From Paraburkholderia sp. (GTDB lineage: Bacteria; Pseudomonadota; Gammaproteobacteria; Burkholderiales; Burkholderiaceae): a stretch of 64,000 bases of DNA. Position numbers and translations under genes: made by a program. Each line of letters opens with the position of its first letter. Within the stretch, counting starts at the first letter, position 1. Below the pieces are notes generated by a model that was given only the letters and a program-made list of their open reading frames with translations, did not search any database and had not been told where the DNA came from. The stretch is from the NCBI GenBank assembly GCA_004322045.1, contig SCRN01000014.1, forward strand, positions 124,001 to 188,000, read 5' to 3'. Positions 37,223 to 47,021 of this stretch are shown here, piece by piece.

Positions 37223-38305
37223 TCATGCAACAGCGGCGGCGCTGGCCTCGGATCCCAGCCGCGCCTGGACTTCGCGCATCAACCCGTCGATCCAGCGGCG
37301 CAGCAGGCCGTCGAAGCAAACGGCGGCCGTCGAGCCGGCGATGAGGCGGTAGACGTCGTTGCGGCGCACCTTGGAGATCCGCTCGGGATCGAGCCAGGCT
37401 TCGTTCTCCGCCAGCAATTTCAATGTCTCCAAGCCGATCAGGATCGGCCATAGGCAAGCCAGTCGCAGACGGATCGACGAACGCGGAATCGCGAGCGCAT
37501 AGTCGAGCGCGTCGCGGTAATGCGCGAGCGCGGTCGCCATCAGTTCGGCCAGAACCGGCTTGGCCCGCGACGATGCATCAGGCGCGAGCAGCGCAGCCGG
37601 CGTGAGCCCGTGACGCTCGAGTAGGGATGACGGCAGATAACAGCGGCCGATGCGCAGATCCTTTGCGCAGTCTCGTAGGATGTTCGTCAACTGCAGCGCT
37701 TTGCCGAAGCGGATGCCGCGTGCGACGGCCGCATCGTGCGGCGCGGCGAATGTGCCGGGCACATGTGCACAGGTCATCCTCGTCCAAAACTCGCCGACGC
37801 AGCCCGCGACGAGATACGTGTAATGGTCGAGTTCGGCCGGCTCGCGCAGCGCTTCGATCCGCCCCGAATCCTCGGCAGGGAACGTGCACAGGTCGAACTC
37901 CATACCGGTAGTCAGGGTAATGACGATCTCTCGCACCGCGGCGCGATCGGCCGGCGCGAGTTGCTCGAGTAAGCCGAGGGCCGCGGTAAGCGATTGGAGC
38001 AGGCGCTTTTCGTCGGCGAGCGCTTGCTGGCCGGCCACTTCATCGGCTACTTCGCCGATCGCGGCGAGCGTCGGCGCGCTCTTGTCGCCGCCGACCGCCG
38101 CGCGCAGCGCCAGCAGCAAGCGCAAGCGGCGCGTGGGGTCGATGAGAGAGGTATCGGCGATGGTGTCGGCTGCCCGGGCCAGCAAATAGGCAAGCCCGAC
38201 CGGCTCGCGCATCGGCCCCGGCAAAATACGCAACGTCAAATAGAACGAGCGCGAAACACTCTTGAGCAGGGGGCCGAGAAGGTCGGCCCGGGCAACGTTG
38301 GACAT
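37223..38305 (-). CDS. Squalene/phytoene synthase family protein
   Basis: 360 aa from ATG at 38305 (MSNVARADLLGPLLKSVSRS). Both Asp-rich prenyl-diphosphate motifs are present: DTIAD near residue 48 and NILRDCAKDLRIGRCYLP near 216-233. SRSFYLTLRILP at the N-terminus and FGKALQLTNILRD also fit. The enzyme condenses two prenyl diphosphates (FPP to squalene or presqualene-PP). No hpnD, hpnE or squalene-hopene cyclase is adjacent, so the pathway partners must be elsewhere. A longer frame upstream to 38845 is antisense to the EamA gene region and looks artefactual. Confidence 0.88.
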   Translation of the reverse strand: MSNVARADLLGPLLKSVSRSFYLTLRILPGPMREPVGLAYLLARAADTIADTSLIDPTRRLRLLLALRAAVGGDKSAPTLAAIGEVADEVAGQQALADEKRLLQSLTAALGLLEQLAPADRAAVREIVITLTTGMEFDLCTFPAEDSGRIEALREPAELDHYTYLVAGCVGEFWTRMTCAHVPGTFAAPHDAAVARGIRFGKALQLTNILRDCAKDLRIGRCYLPSSLLERHGLTPAALLAPDASSRAKPVLAELMATALAHYRDALDYALAIPRSSIRLRLACLWPILIGLETLKLLAENEAWLDPERISKVRRNDVYRLIAGSTAAVCFDGLLRRWIDGLMREVQARLGSEASAAAVA

Positions 38306-38439
38306 GAATCGGACGAGAAAAAAGAGGCGCACGGCTTGGGTGCGCCATTGTAGCCGCCCGGCTCGACCGCCCGCTTCGCGCCGGAAGCGGCTGGACGGCG
38401 AGGCAGGCGGGTGGACGAGCGCAGCCCCGGCCCTCCCGC

Positions 38440-39324
38440 CTATCGGGCGGACCGAGCCAAATTCGGCGCGCGCTCGGCTCCAAGCACGAGCGCGAGCCCG
38501 ATCAAGATGGCGGCCATCCCGGCGAGTTCCGACGCACGCAGCCGATTGCCGAGAAACGCATAGTCCATCAACGCCGTGACAATCGGCACGAGGTAAAACA
38601 GGCTCGTCACGTTGACCAGGTCGCCGCGTTGCACCAATCGATAAAACAGCAACTGCGCGAAGACCGAAATCACGAGCCCGAGCCAAATCAACGCAACCAA
38701 GAGCGGCGCGTCGAAGTGAGCGGCGAGCGGCATGGACGGCGCGATGGCCACACACAGTGCGAGGCTGACAGCGTTCTGCAACGGCAGCACATCGATCGGA
38801 GGTTGCTTGATCTGCTTTTGCAACAGCGCGCCGCAGGTCATACAAAGCAGCGCCGCCAGCCCAAACGCGGCGCCGCTAAAGGAGACGCTCGCCCCTGCCG
38901 CCCCCGGATGGACCACCAGCGCAAGGCCCAGCAGCGACATACCCAGCCCGGCGATGCGTCGCGCACCGTAGCGCCGCTGCGTGGCGAGCAAGGTCAGAAT
39001 CGGCTGTGCGCCGAGGATCGTTGCGAGCAATCCTGGCGTGAGCCCGCGCGAGAGCGCGAGCAGATAGCAGATCGAATACCCGCCGGTGATCAGCGCCCCC
39101 GTGAGCGCCACGCGCCAGCGCGTGCCGGGCGCGGGCAGCCATCGCCCGCGGCGTGCGCCAAACGCGGCCAGAACCGCGCAGGCCAGCGCAAAGCGCATCA
39201 ACAGGAAAGCGAAGGCGCTGGCGTGCTCGATGCCGATCTCGGCAAAAATCGCACCGCTGCTCCAGAGCAAAACAAACAGCGAAGTCGTACCGTAAGCCGT
39301 CAGTGCGGCTCGAATCGAATTCAT
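38440..39324 (-). CDS. EamA-family (DMT) transporter
   Basis: 294 aa. Ten hydrophobic segments arranged as two EamA halves, the first starting at TTSLFVLLWSSGAIFAEIGI and the second after GVAFGLAALLC-like text near residue 150. The typical ATILGAQPILTLLATQ and YLVPIVTALMDYAFLGNRL lie at the ends of the halves. Probable inner-membrane metabolite exporter. It lies 134 bases upstream of the squalene-synthase-like gene on the same strand; whether they share a transcript is unclear. Confidence 0.88.
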   Translation of the reverse strand: MNSIRAALTAYGTTSLFVLLWSSGAIFAEIGIEHASAFAFLLMRFALACAVLAAFGARRGRWLPAPGTRWRVALTGALITGGYSICYLLALSRGLTPGLLATILGAQPILTLLATQRRYGARRIAGLGMSLLGLALVVHPGAAGASVSFSGAAFGLAALLCMTCGALLQKQIKQPPIDVLPLQNAVSLALCVAIAPSMPLAAHFDAPLLVALIWLGLVISVFAQLLFYRLVQRGDLVNVTSLFYLVPIVTALMDYAFLGNRLRASELAGMAAILIGLALVLGAERAPNLARSAR

Positions 39325-39902
39325 TTGAAGACCACCTGTGCAAGGTTGCGTGAACCCCGCGAACGCTTGTCATGCGCGTTCGGTTCGCGCTCGCGGTCGA
39401 GCGCGAAGCAAAACGCGGCAGCGTTGGCGGGATGCGGGAAAGTCGGGGGTTAGACGCGCGCCTTCGGGGGCGCGGCGATACCGACTACAGCTTGCCTCGG
39501 AGGGGGAGGCGAGCCGGCTTGCACGGGTACGGCCAGGACTGCGACGGTCGAACGCGACGCGCACCGAACACCGACGTGTGCGTCGGACGTACGGTCGAGT
39601 AGGCTGCGTGTGCGCTTGGCGTTCGTCATCGATGTCGAATGGATGAAGGCTTGACGGTCAATCGGATCGAGCCGAATACGCTCGAAACCGATCCAAATTG
39701 ATCCGAATCGATCAACAAGGCTGCGGCGACGGCATCGACCGAAGCGGGAAGGACTGACCGTCCGATAGCCTACTCGCGATTGAACGACTGAGCAACGGGC
39801 GCAACGCGGATGCGATCTCGCCTTCCCGGTATGGATTTGTTGATGCTCGTGGGCCGCGGCGAGTGCCATACTGGCCACCTTCCGCCAATGTCGTCCATCC
39901 CC
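39325..39902. other. Gene-free stretch with operator-like repeats
   Basis: About 580 bp between divergently oriented genes. No credible ORF is seen on either strand. The right half has several GATC sites and the inverted repeat listed at 39698. Confidence 0.5.
39698..39715. repeat. Inverted repeat TTGATC-N6-GATCAA
   Basis: A perfect 6-bp arm palindrome with a CGAATC spacer, in a run with five GATC tetramers between 39664 and 39713. It lies about 190 bases before the DUF2784 gene and is operator-like; no regulator is next to it. Confidence 0.5.
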
Positions 39903-40301
39903 ATGCATGCGCCCATGACCGTCTTGGCCGATGCCGTGCTCCTCTTGCATGCGCTCGTCGTGCTCTTCATCGTCGGCGGGTTCGCCGCCACCTGGCTTGG
40001 CGCCGCGTGGCATTGGGAATGGGTGAGAGACCGGCGCTTCCGGTCGGTGCATCTGGCTGCCATCGGCATCGTGGCGCTACTCGCGGCACTCGACGTTCCG
40101 TGCCCGCTGACCGTGCTCGAAGGGCAGTTGCGAACAGGCCCCGCCGGCAACGAAGGGTTCATCGAGTATTGGGTCGGGCGACTGCTCTACTATTCGCTGC
40201 CGACGTGGGTCTTTACGCTCGTATATGTGTCGTTCGCGCTAGCCGTACTGCTAACGTGGCGCTTCGTGCCGCCGCGCGCGCCGCGATCCTCTCGCCGATA
40301 A
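39903..40301 (+). CDS. DUF2784 membrane protein
   Basis: 132 aa from ATG at 39903 (MHAPMTVLADAVLLLHALVV); ATG at 39915 is equally possible, since neither has a clear ribosome site. Three or four membrane helices are seen (LLLHALVVLFIVGGF, LAAIGIVALLAALD, WVFTLVYVSFALAVLL). The pattern CPLTVLE followed by FIEYWVGRLLYY matches DUF2784. The function of the family is unknown. Confidence 0.85.
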   Translation: MHAPMTVLADAVLLLHALVVLFIVGGFAATWLGAAWHWEWVRDRRFRSVHLAAIGIVALLAALDVPCPLTVLEGQLRTGPAGNEGFIEYWVGRLLYYSLPTWVFTLVYVSFALAVLLTWRFVPPRAPRSSRR

Positions 40302-40370
40302 AGGCGCGTTTGCATCGTAGGCCTGAGCTGCTAGGCCGCATCGTTTAATCTCCCTCTCAATGCGCCACCG

Positions 40371-42098
40371 CTACGGTGCGTGTTCGGCACTGCGCAACTG
40401 GCTCGCCGCTTCCTGCGCGGATTGCGCCTCGCGCCTTCTGCCCATCTCCGCGTAAAGCTTCGCCAAGTTTCCGAGCACGCGCGCATAGTCGGCGCGATAG
40501 GCGGCCGGTTGCTTCTTGGCGAGGCCGGCATACAGCGCCGCTGCCCGCCGATAGGCGCCTTCGGCTTCCGAGGGGCGGCGCGTCTTGCTGAGCAGCACTC
40601 CGAGATTGTTCAGCACGCGCGCCTGGTCGGCGCTGAACGTCCCGGGCGCGGCGCGCTCGAGCGGTTGCAGCGTGCGCAGCGCTTCGCGGTAAGCCTGCTC
40701 GGCTTGCTGCGCCCGGCCTTGCTTTCGGTACAGCACGCCAAGATTCGCCAGCGTGCGCGCCATGTCCGCCCCGTCCTGTGACGGGCTCTCGCGCGCCAGC
40801 AGGCGACGGATCGAGAGCGCTTCGCCATATGCTTGCTCGGCGTCGTCGAGCCGCCCGCCATCGCTGTAGAGGTTGCCCAGATTGTTCAGCGTCCGAGCAA
40901 GCGCGGCGCGATGGGCGAGCGCATTCTCGCGCACGAGCGCGCGTTGCAAGCCGAGCGCCTCGGCGTAGGCGCGCTGCGCATCGTCCGCGCGGTGCATCGT
41001 CGCGTATAAGACACCGAGATCGTTGAGCGTCGTCGCCAAACCGGCGCTATAGGCCGCCGCGTCGTATTGCACGAGCGCTCGCTCGAGCTTGAGCGCCTCG
41101 CGGTAAATGTCGATAGCGTCGCCCGGCCGATCGGCGTCGCGATACAGCGCGCCGAGCGCCTCAAACAAGGCGGCGACATCCGGCCCATACCGCTCCGGCC
41201 GCTCGCGCGCCAAGCCCCACGTCACGCCCAGCGCGTGCAAATAGGCCATCTCTGCGTCCTGCGGCAGCGCCAATTCCACGTACAGATGGCCGAGCCGAGT
41301 CAGTTCGCGCGCATATCGCGGCCGCCATCGGTCGGGCTTGTCCTGCGCCAGCGCCCGATAGCGCAAGGCGAGCGCCTCCACCACGGGTTGCGCTTGCTCC
41401 GGCAACTTCATCTCTTCGAGCAGATCGCCATAGAGTTCGGCGATATCGGCATCGCCCGGTTGCATGGCGTGCGCAAAGCGCATGAACGTAAGGGATCGCT
41501 TCGGGGAAAACCGCAGCCATTCGACGAGGCCCGCTTCGAAACTGCGCGAGGCGGTCAACTCGACGGGCGCACCCGGCTCGATGAGCTCCGCCGATAGCAG
41601 CGTCGAAGCGGTATCGAGGTCGAGCGCAGCGACCGCGGCTTGCGCTTGCGGCTCGAGCGGATCGTCGGTCCATATCACGCGCATCTGCCGCAGCAGCAGG
41701 CCATAGCGGGCAACCCAATTGCGCGCGAACGCGACGAAATCGAAGCCGGGCCGGCCCGCGCCTTGGGCGGCGAGCGTCAGGACGAGCGGCGCGACGCGCT
41801 CGAACGCCTGAGGCGCAACGGCAAACATGAGATCGGCGGCTTCGGCGAAAGCGACCCGCTCACGGCCCGACAGATGGACACGGCGCGCGGCACGCTCGGC
41901 ATCGAGGGCAAAGCGCGCCAGCCGCCGCGGCTCGACATCGCAACCGCGCTCGAAACGAAATCCGTGCTCGACGTCGTTGGCCGACAGCGCGGGCACGCAA
42001 ACGGGCGGCGGCGAGGCCGAGTCCGCAGCCGCCGCGCTCAACGCCGCCTGCGCCATCGCTAGGCTGGCCAGCCATCGATGCGCGCGCCGATTCGTCAT
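40371..42098 (-). CDS. Exported tetratricopeptide-repeat protein (kinesin-light-chain type TPRs)
   Basis: 575 aa from ATG at 42098 (MTNRRAHRWLASLAMAQAAL), which begins a signal peptide ending near AAADSA; an in-frame ATG ten codons earlier is possible. The C-terminal half is a run of about six 42-residue TPRs of the TPR_12 type (RTLNNLGNLYSDGGRLDDAE and close variants such as TTLNDLGVLYATMHRADDAQ). The N-terminal 250 residues are helical and unrecognised. Probable periplasmic protein-interaction scaffold; no function can be assigned from neighbours. Confidence 0.85.
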   Translation of the reverse strand: MTNRRAHRWLASLAMAQAALSAAAADSASPPPVCVPALSANDVEHGFRFERGCDVEPRRLARFALDAERAARRVHLSGRERVAFAEAADLMFAVAPQAFERVAPLVLTLAAQGAGRPGFDFVAFARNWVARYGLLLRQMRVIWTDDPLEPQAQAAVAALDLDTASTLLSAELIEPGAPVELTASRSFEAGLVEWLRFSPKRSLTFMRFAHAMQPGDADIAELYGDLLEEMKLPEQAQPVVEALALRYRALAQDKPDRWRPRYARELTRLGHLYVELALPQDAEMAYLHALGVTWGLARERPERYGPDVAALFEALGALYRDADRPGDAIDIYREALKLERALVQYDAAAYSAGLATTLNDLGVLYATMHRADDAQRAYAEALGLQRALVRENALAHRAALARTLNNLGNLYSDGGRLDDAEQAYGEALSIRRLLARESPSQDGADMARTLANLGVLYRKQGRAQQAEQAYREALRTLQPLERAAPGTFSADQARVLNNLGVLLSKTRRPSEAEGAYRRAAALYAGLAKKQPAAYRADYARVLGNLAKLYAEMGRRREAQSAQEAASQLRSAEHAP

Positions 42099-42240
42099 AC
42101 TCGCCTTCTTGTGCCGGGTGGCCGTCACACATATGAGGGACGGTCCTGGCGCGGCTGTAAGTTAGCCAGCGCACGCCCGCAGGCGGTCGCCCCAGCACGG
42201 ATGCGCCGCTTACCGCCAGCATAGGCGCATCGGCCCGCTC

Positions 42241-42289
42241 ACGCAGCACGCAGCACGCAGCACGCAGCAGGCAGCAGGCAGCAGGCAGC
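42241..42289. repeat. Heptanucleotide tandem repeat, seven copies
   Basis: Four ACGCAGC units followed by three AGGCAGC units, without interruption, in the gap between the TPR-protein gene and the ThDP-enzyme gene. It is non-coding on both strands as far as can be seen. The unit length is not a multiple of three and the copies are short, unlike a CRISPR. Confidence 0.92.
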
Positions 42290-42316
42290 GGAAGACGCGA
42301 ACGCGAACGGCGGCGG

Positions 42317-44023
42317 CTATCGCCCGGCGCTCGCTCGCGCGCGCCGGCTTTGCTCGCGAATATCGCCGAGCGTTGCCGTGGGCGTGCTCACTTCCTGAGG
42401 CACGCGAATCTCGATCAGCGCGGGCAAGCCGCTCGCCGCACAGCGATCGAAGGCGGGCAGGAAATCGGCCGTGCGTTCAACGGTTTCCCCGTGCGCGCCG
42501 AACGAGCGCGCGAACGCGGCGAAGTCTGGGTTGGTGAGGCCAGTCCCATGCGTGCGCCCCGGATAATGCCGCTCCTGATGCATCCGGATCGTGCCGTAAT
42601 GAGCGTTGTTGACGACGATGAAGATCACGTTCAGGCCATACTGCATCGCGGTGGCGAGTTCCTGCGAAGCCATCATGAAGCAGCCATCGCCAGCAAGCGC
42701 CACCACGGTGCGCTCCGGATAAAGCGCCTTCGCGGCAATCGCCGCAGGCACGCCGTAGCCCATCGATCCGCTCGTCGGCGCAACCTGCGTGCGCCATTGC
42801 CGATAGGCGAAGTGCCGATGGAGCCAGATCGCGTAATTGCCCGCGCCGTTCGTGACGATGGCGTCGTCCGGCAGCCGTGCCCGCAGTTGCGCCATGATCT
42901 CGCCCAGTTGCACGTCGCCGAGCATCGGCCGCGGCGCGCGCCACTCCAGGTAGGCCGCGTGGGCCTGCTGCGCCGCGCCCGCCCACGCCGGCGCGCCGCT
43001 CGGTTCGAGGGCCGCCAGTTCGGCAGCGATCTCGGGCATGCCCGAGACGATCGGCAGATCGGCTGCGTACACACGCCCAAGTTCTTCTGCGCCTTGATGG
43101 ACGTGCACGAGCGTTTGCTTCGTCTTCGGAATGTCGAGCAACGTATAGCCGCCTGTCGTCGCCTCGCCCAAACGAGGACCGACGACGAGCAGCAAGTCCG
43201 CATCGCGAATGCGCTGTGCAAGCACGGGATTGATGCCCAGGCCGACGTCGCCGGCGTAGTTCGGATGATCGTTGTCGATCGTGTCTTGATAGCGGAACGC
43301 GCAGCCGATCGGCAGTTGCCAGGTTTCGACGAAGCGCCGCAGATCGGCGCATGCCTGCGCATTCCAGCCGCTGCCGCCCGCAACGACCATCGGCCGCTGC
43401 GCGCGTTCGAGCAATGCGCGCAACGCTTCGATTTGCGCATGCGACGGCGAGGCGGCGATGCGCTTGAACGGCGGCGCGGCCGGCATGCGCGGGCAAGGAT
43501 CGGACAGCATATCCTCGGGCAGCGCGAGCACGACTGGCCCCGGCCGCCCCGCGCAGGCCGTATGGAACGCATGGCTGAGATATTCGGGGATGCGCCTTGC
43601 ATCGTCGATTTGCGCGACCCATTTCGCCATCTGCCCGAACATGCGCCGATAGTCGATCTCTTGAAACGCCTCCCGGTCCAGATGCTCGCGCGCGCACTGG
43701 CCGATCAGCAAGATCATCGGCGTCGAATCTTGAAACGCGGTATGCACGCCGATCGAGGCATGCGTCGCGCCGGGCCCGCGCGTGACGAGCGCGACGCCGG
43801 GCCGCCCCGTGAGCTTGCCCGTCGCCTCGGCCATATTCGCGGCCCCGGCCTCGTGGCGGCAGACAAACGTGCGAATGCGTTCCGTTTCATCGTGGAGCGC
43901 GTCGAGCACAGCGAGAAAGCTTTCGCCGGGGACGCTGAAAACACGATCGACTCCATGCGTGATGAGCGCGTCGACGAGCAATCGCGCTCCGGTCACGTTG
44001 GTGGTATCGGCGGCATTCGACAT
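42317..44023 (-). CDS. ThDP-dependent enzyme, acetolactate synthase large-subunit-like
   Basis: 568 aa from ATG at 44023 with AGGAGG nine bases upstream. N-terminal Pyr domain with the catalytic Glu in CRHEAGAANMAE. The middle domain has ALPEDMLSD. The C-terminal PP domain has GDGCFMMASQELATAMQYGL followed by VNN, the ThDP/Mg motif. The family includes acetolactate synthase, benzoylformate decarboxylase and relatives. No regulatory small subunit (ilvN/ilvH) is adjacent, so a catabolic or decarboxylase role is more likely than branched-chain synthesis. Confidence 0.88.
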   Translation of the reverse strand: MSNAADTTNVTGARLLVDALITHGVDRVFSVPGESFLAVLDALHDETERIRTFVCRHEAGAANMAEATGKLTGRPGVALVTRGPGATHASIGVHTAFQDSTPMILLIGQCAREHLDREAFQEIDYRRMFGQMAKWVAQIDDARRIPEYLSHAFHTACAGRPGPVVLALPEDMLSDPCPRMPAAPPFKRIAASPSHAQIEALRALLERAQRPMVVAGGSGWNAQACADLRRFVETWQLPIGCAFRYQDTIDNDHPNYAGDVGLGINPVLAQRIRDADLLLVVGPRLGEATTGGYTLLDIPKTKQTLVHVHQGAEELGRVYAADLPIVSGMPEIAAELAALEPSGAPAWAGAAQQAHAAYLEWRAPRPMLGDVQLGEIMAQLRARLPDDAIVTNGAGNYAIWLHRHFAYRQWRTQVAPTSGSMGYGVPAAIAAKALYPERTVVALAGDGCFMMASQELATAMQYGLNVIFIVVNNAHYGTIRMHQERHYPGRTHGTGLTNPDFAAFARSFGAHGETVERTADFLPAFDRCAASGLPALIEIRVPQEVSTPTATLGDIREQSRRARASAGR

Positions 44024-44382
44024 GTGCGGCAACCTCCTGACTATCGGGTGATGTTGTTCGAAGGAAGTGGCAACGGGGCAAAGCGCGTTGCGAGAGACGG
44101 CGCCGACAGCTTACGCCTGCGCCGGCCGCACTGTCACGGCCGAAAAAGGTGCAAAGCTGCGGCGCTGCGGCCGGATGTCGCACGACACCGCCGGCGCGAT
44201 TCTGCGAGTTTTCCTCTGCGGTGGACGGCGCCGCGCGTACGCGAAGCGCAAGGCACGCAACAATGCGTGGCGCGGTACGCCGAGGAGCGGCACATCCGCG
44301 AATGTGCGCGCGACCATTCGATTCGTCTGTCGTTCGTCGTGTAGCTCGCTGGCCCATGCGCCTTCGGCCGGCGCATGGGCAT
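44024..44382. other. Gene-free stretch upstream of the ThDP-enzyme gene
   Basis: About 360 bp. The right end holds the sdaA hairpin (44352-44380). The left part should contain the ThDP-enzyme promoter, but no convincing boxes are visible. Confidence 0.4.
44352..44380 (-). terminator. Strong hairpin after sdaA
   Basis: A perfect 11-bp stem GCCCATGCGCC / GGCGCATGGGC with a 7-base loop, two bases past the sdaA stop. No T-tract follows on the minus strand. Confidence 0.6.
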
Positions 44383-45771
44383 TCAGCACTCGACGATGTT
44401 CACGGCCAGCCCGCCGCGCGACGTTTCCTTGTACTTGGTCTTCATGTCGGCCCCCGTCTCGCGCATGGTCTTGATCACCGAATCGAGCGACACGTAGTGA
44501 CTGCCATCGCCACGCAGCGCCATGCGCGCCGCGTTGACGGCTTTGACCGCCCCCATGCCGTTGCGCTCGATGCAGGGAATCTGCACCATGCCGCCCACCG
44601 GATCGCAGGTCAGCCCGAGGTTGTGCTCCATGCCGATCTCGGCGGCGTTCTCGACTTGCCGCGGCGTGCCCCCCGTGACGGCGGCCAGGGCGCCGGCCGC
44701 CATCGAGCAGGCCACGCCCACTTCGCCTTGACAGCCCACCTCCGCACCCGAGATCGATGCGTTCAGCTTATACAGAATGCCGATTGCGGCGGCCGTCATC
44801 AGAAAATCGATGACGCCCTGTTCGTTCGCACCCGGCACGAAACGCGTGTAGTAGTGCAGCACGGCGGGAACGATGCCGGCGGCGCCGTTGGTGGGCGCGG
44901 TGACGACGCGTCCGCCCACCGCGTTCTCTTCGTTCACGGCGATGGCGTACAGGTTGATCCAGTCGACCATCGAAAGCGGGTCGCGCAGCCCCTGCTCCGG
45001 GTTGCTCGATAGCGTGCGATAGAGCTGCGGCGCGCGACGCTTGACTTGAAACGGCCCCGGAAGCGTGCCGTCGGCGTCGGGATTGCCGATGCCGCAGCCA
45101 CGCGCAACGCACGACTGCATCACGCCCCAGATCTTCAGCAAACCGGCGCGCGTTTCTGCCTCGGTATGCCAGACACGTTCGTTGTCCCACATGAGTTGGG
45201 CGATCGATTTACCGGTCGATGCGCACAGCGCCAGCAGTTCGTTGCCGGTGCTGAACGGGTGCGCCCGCTGGTCCGCCGCCTGCAGCACTTTGGTGTTGGG
45301 TGCGCCGGCGGTCACGACGAAGCCGCCGCCCACCGACAGATAGGTCGCCTCGCGCAGCACCTCGCCCGCCGCGTCGCTCGCCCGCAGCTTCATACCGTTC
45401 GGATGCTCGGGCAGCGCTTGCCGGTAGAAGGCGATCTGCTCTTTCGGGGTGAAGGCGATCTCGTGCTTGCCTAGCAGCGTAAGCCGTCGCGACTTCTGCA
45501 CGACGTCCAGGCGAGGGGCGATCGTCGATGCATCGACGGTATCGGGCGCCTCGCCCATCAACCCGAGAATGACGCCGCGATCGGTGCCGTGCCCCTTGCC
45601 CGTGGCGCCGAGCGAACCGTAGAGATCGACCTTGACCGCGGCAGTGCGCTCAAGCAAGGCGTCGCGCTCGAGCCCTTGGACGAACAGCAGGGCCGCGCGC
45701 ATGGGCCCAACCGTATGCGAGCTCGATGGGCCGATGCCGATCTTGAATAAATCGAAGACGCTGACTGCCAT
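44383..45771 (-). CDS. sdaA: L-serine ammonia-lyase (iron-sulfur type)
   Basis: 462 aa from ATG at 45771 ([20 protein letters not shown]). The single-chain layout is beta domain, then alpha domain. The [12 protein letters not shown] motif starts the beta part. Cluster-ligand cysteines are in [16 protein letters not shown] and [14 protein letters not shown]. It deaminates L-serine to pyruvate and ammonia in the cytoplasm. It lies near, on the same strand as, the glycine cleavage genes, which link glycine and serine turnover, but is not in one operon with them. Confidence 0.96.
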   Translation of the reverse strand: MAVSVFDLFKIGIGPSSSHTVGPMRAALLFVQGLERDALLERTAAVKVDLYGSLGATGKGHGTDRGVILGLMGEAPDTVDASTIAPRLDVVQKSRRLTLLGKHEIAFTPKEQIAFYRQALPEHPNGMKLRASDAAGEVLREATYLSVGGGFVVTAGAPNTKVLQAADQRAHPFSTGNELLALCASTGKSIAQLMWDNERVWHTEAETRAGLLKIWGVMQSCVARGCGIGNPDADGTLPGPFQVKRRAPQLYRTLSSNPEQGLRDPLSMVDWINLYAIAVNEENAVGGRVVTAPTNGAAGIVPAVLHYYTRFVPGANEQGVIDFLMTAAAIGILYKLNASISGAEVGCQGEVGVACSMAAGALAAVTGGTPRQVENAAEIGMEHNLGLTCDPVGGMVQIPCIERNGMGAVKAVNAARMALRGDGSHYVSLDSVIKTMRETGADMKTKYKETSRGGLAVNIVEC

Positions 45772-45824
45772 TGCTGCTCCACAAGGTAATTGTTCGAAGA
45801 GGCGTACGCGGCGAACGCAGCGCG

Positions 45825-46931
45825 TTATCTCGCCGGCAGCGGCAGGCACACGGCAAGCCAAGCCGGCGGCGTGGGCGCAAGCCGCAGCGCGACGCCCGTA
45901 TAGCGGCCCGAAAGCCGGGCCGCCAGATGAAACAGCTCGGCCCCGTCTTTCGGGTCCCATTGCCCGGCGTAGCCCGGCACGCCGGCCTCCCGGCGCTTCG
46001 CATCGAACGCCACGCTCGAATGCACGAACTCTTCGTGCGTCTTCTCTCCAAGCGCATACGGCATGAGCCAATCGAGCGCCAGTTGGAGCGTCGCGCCGTT
46101 TTGCGCGCGCAGCACGAGCCAATTGCGGTTGTGACGCCGCGCGGCGAGCGCCGCGATCACGAGCGGCTCCAAATCGTACGTCACGTAATGCAGCGCATCG
46201 CGCTCGGCGAAATCGACCGTGGCCCCGTCGGGCGCAACGTTCGCCCCGATCTGCTCGACGAACAACCGCTGCGCCGCGTTGATGAGCTTGCGATCGTCGA
46301 GCGCAAAGGCCGCCATCGCGACGAGCTTCACGCGGTGGCTCTCCCAGTTGTTGCGGTACGTGCCCGTGAGCGGACGCGGCTGTGCATCGACGCGCTCGAC
46401 GTAGCCGTTCGCGAGCTTGGCGATGAACGCGGAGGCCGCGTTGCGCGTCTTCACCGACAACGCGCTCGCCGTCATGTCGTACGCGAGGATCATCGCGTCG
46501 AAATGCGTCTCGTCGATCGGGTCGAAGCTCGGTTGATAGGTGCTCGCCCAGGCGAACAAGAATCGATCGACGAGGCGCAGGTACCGCTCGTCGCCCGTCG
46601 CCCGCCAAACGAGCGCCGCATCGCGCATGAGCGCCAGGTCTTGCTCCGCGGCGATGCTCTCGTCGTAGATGCCTTCGTGCGGCAAAGTGCCTTCAGTGTG
46701 CAGCCGTGCGAGCGGCTTGGGCTGATCGTTCAATCGCGCCGCCACGCGTTTGACGAGCCCTTGCGCAATGGGCGCGGCGCTCGTGCGCTCGCTCGTTTGC
46801 ATCGCAGGGGCCGCGCAGAGGTTCATCGCCGCGCGCGCCGAATCGACGGGGACGAACACGGCCGCGCAGGCGAACAGGCACGCCGCAAGCGATGCCCGCG
46901 ATGTCAATTTGGTGTCGGCCGCTTGCCCCAT
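45825..46931 (-). CDS. Alginate-lyase-family secreted protein
   Basis: About 368 aa from ATG at 46931 ([20 protein letters not shown]), whose signal peptide ends around DSARA. It has the alginate_lyase (alpha/alpha toroid) pattern: [55 protein letters not shown] and [18 protein letters not shown]. The NNWESH segment corresponds to the usual active-site Asn-His region. Expected to be periplasmic and to cut or bind an acidic exopolysaccharide. No alginate synthesis genes are adjacent. Confidence 0.82.
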   Translation of the reverse strand: MGQAADTKLTSRASLAACLFACAAVFVPVDSARAAMNLCAAPAMQTSERTSAAPIAQGLVKRVAARLNDQPKPLARLHTEGTLPHEGIYDESIAAEQDLALMRDAALVWRATGDERYLRLVDRFLFAWASTYQPSFDPIDETHFDAMILAYDMTASALSVKTRNAASAFIAKLANGYVERVDAQPRPLTGTYRNNWESHRVKLVAMAAFALDDRKLINAAQRLFVEQIGANVAPDGATVDFAERDALHYVTYDLEPLVIAALAARRHNRNWLVLRAQNGATLQLALDWLMPYALGEKTHEEFVHSSVAFDAKRREAGVPGYAGQWDPKDGAELFHLAARLSGRYTGVALRLAPTPPAWLAVCLPLPAR

Positions 46932-47021
46932 CCGTCGCTCCTTCATTGGCTTGATTTCGGAGACGAATGGTAGCCCGTATTGACGACGAAGGACGCGCGG
47001 TCGCGCTCGCGGCCTACGCCG

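Noticed and set aside
37223-38845. 540-residue version of the squalene/phytoene synthase
   Set aside because: The extra N-terminal 180 residues run through the intergenic gap and into the EamA coding region in another frame and are Arg-rich.
42241-42289. CRISPR array
   Set aside because: Units are 7 bases, contiguous and without spacers; no cas genes nearby.
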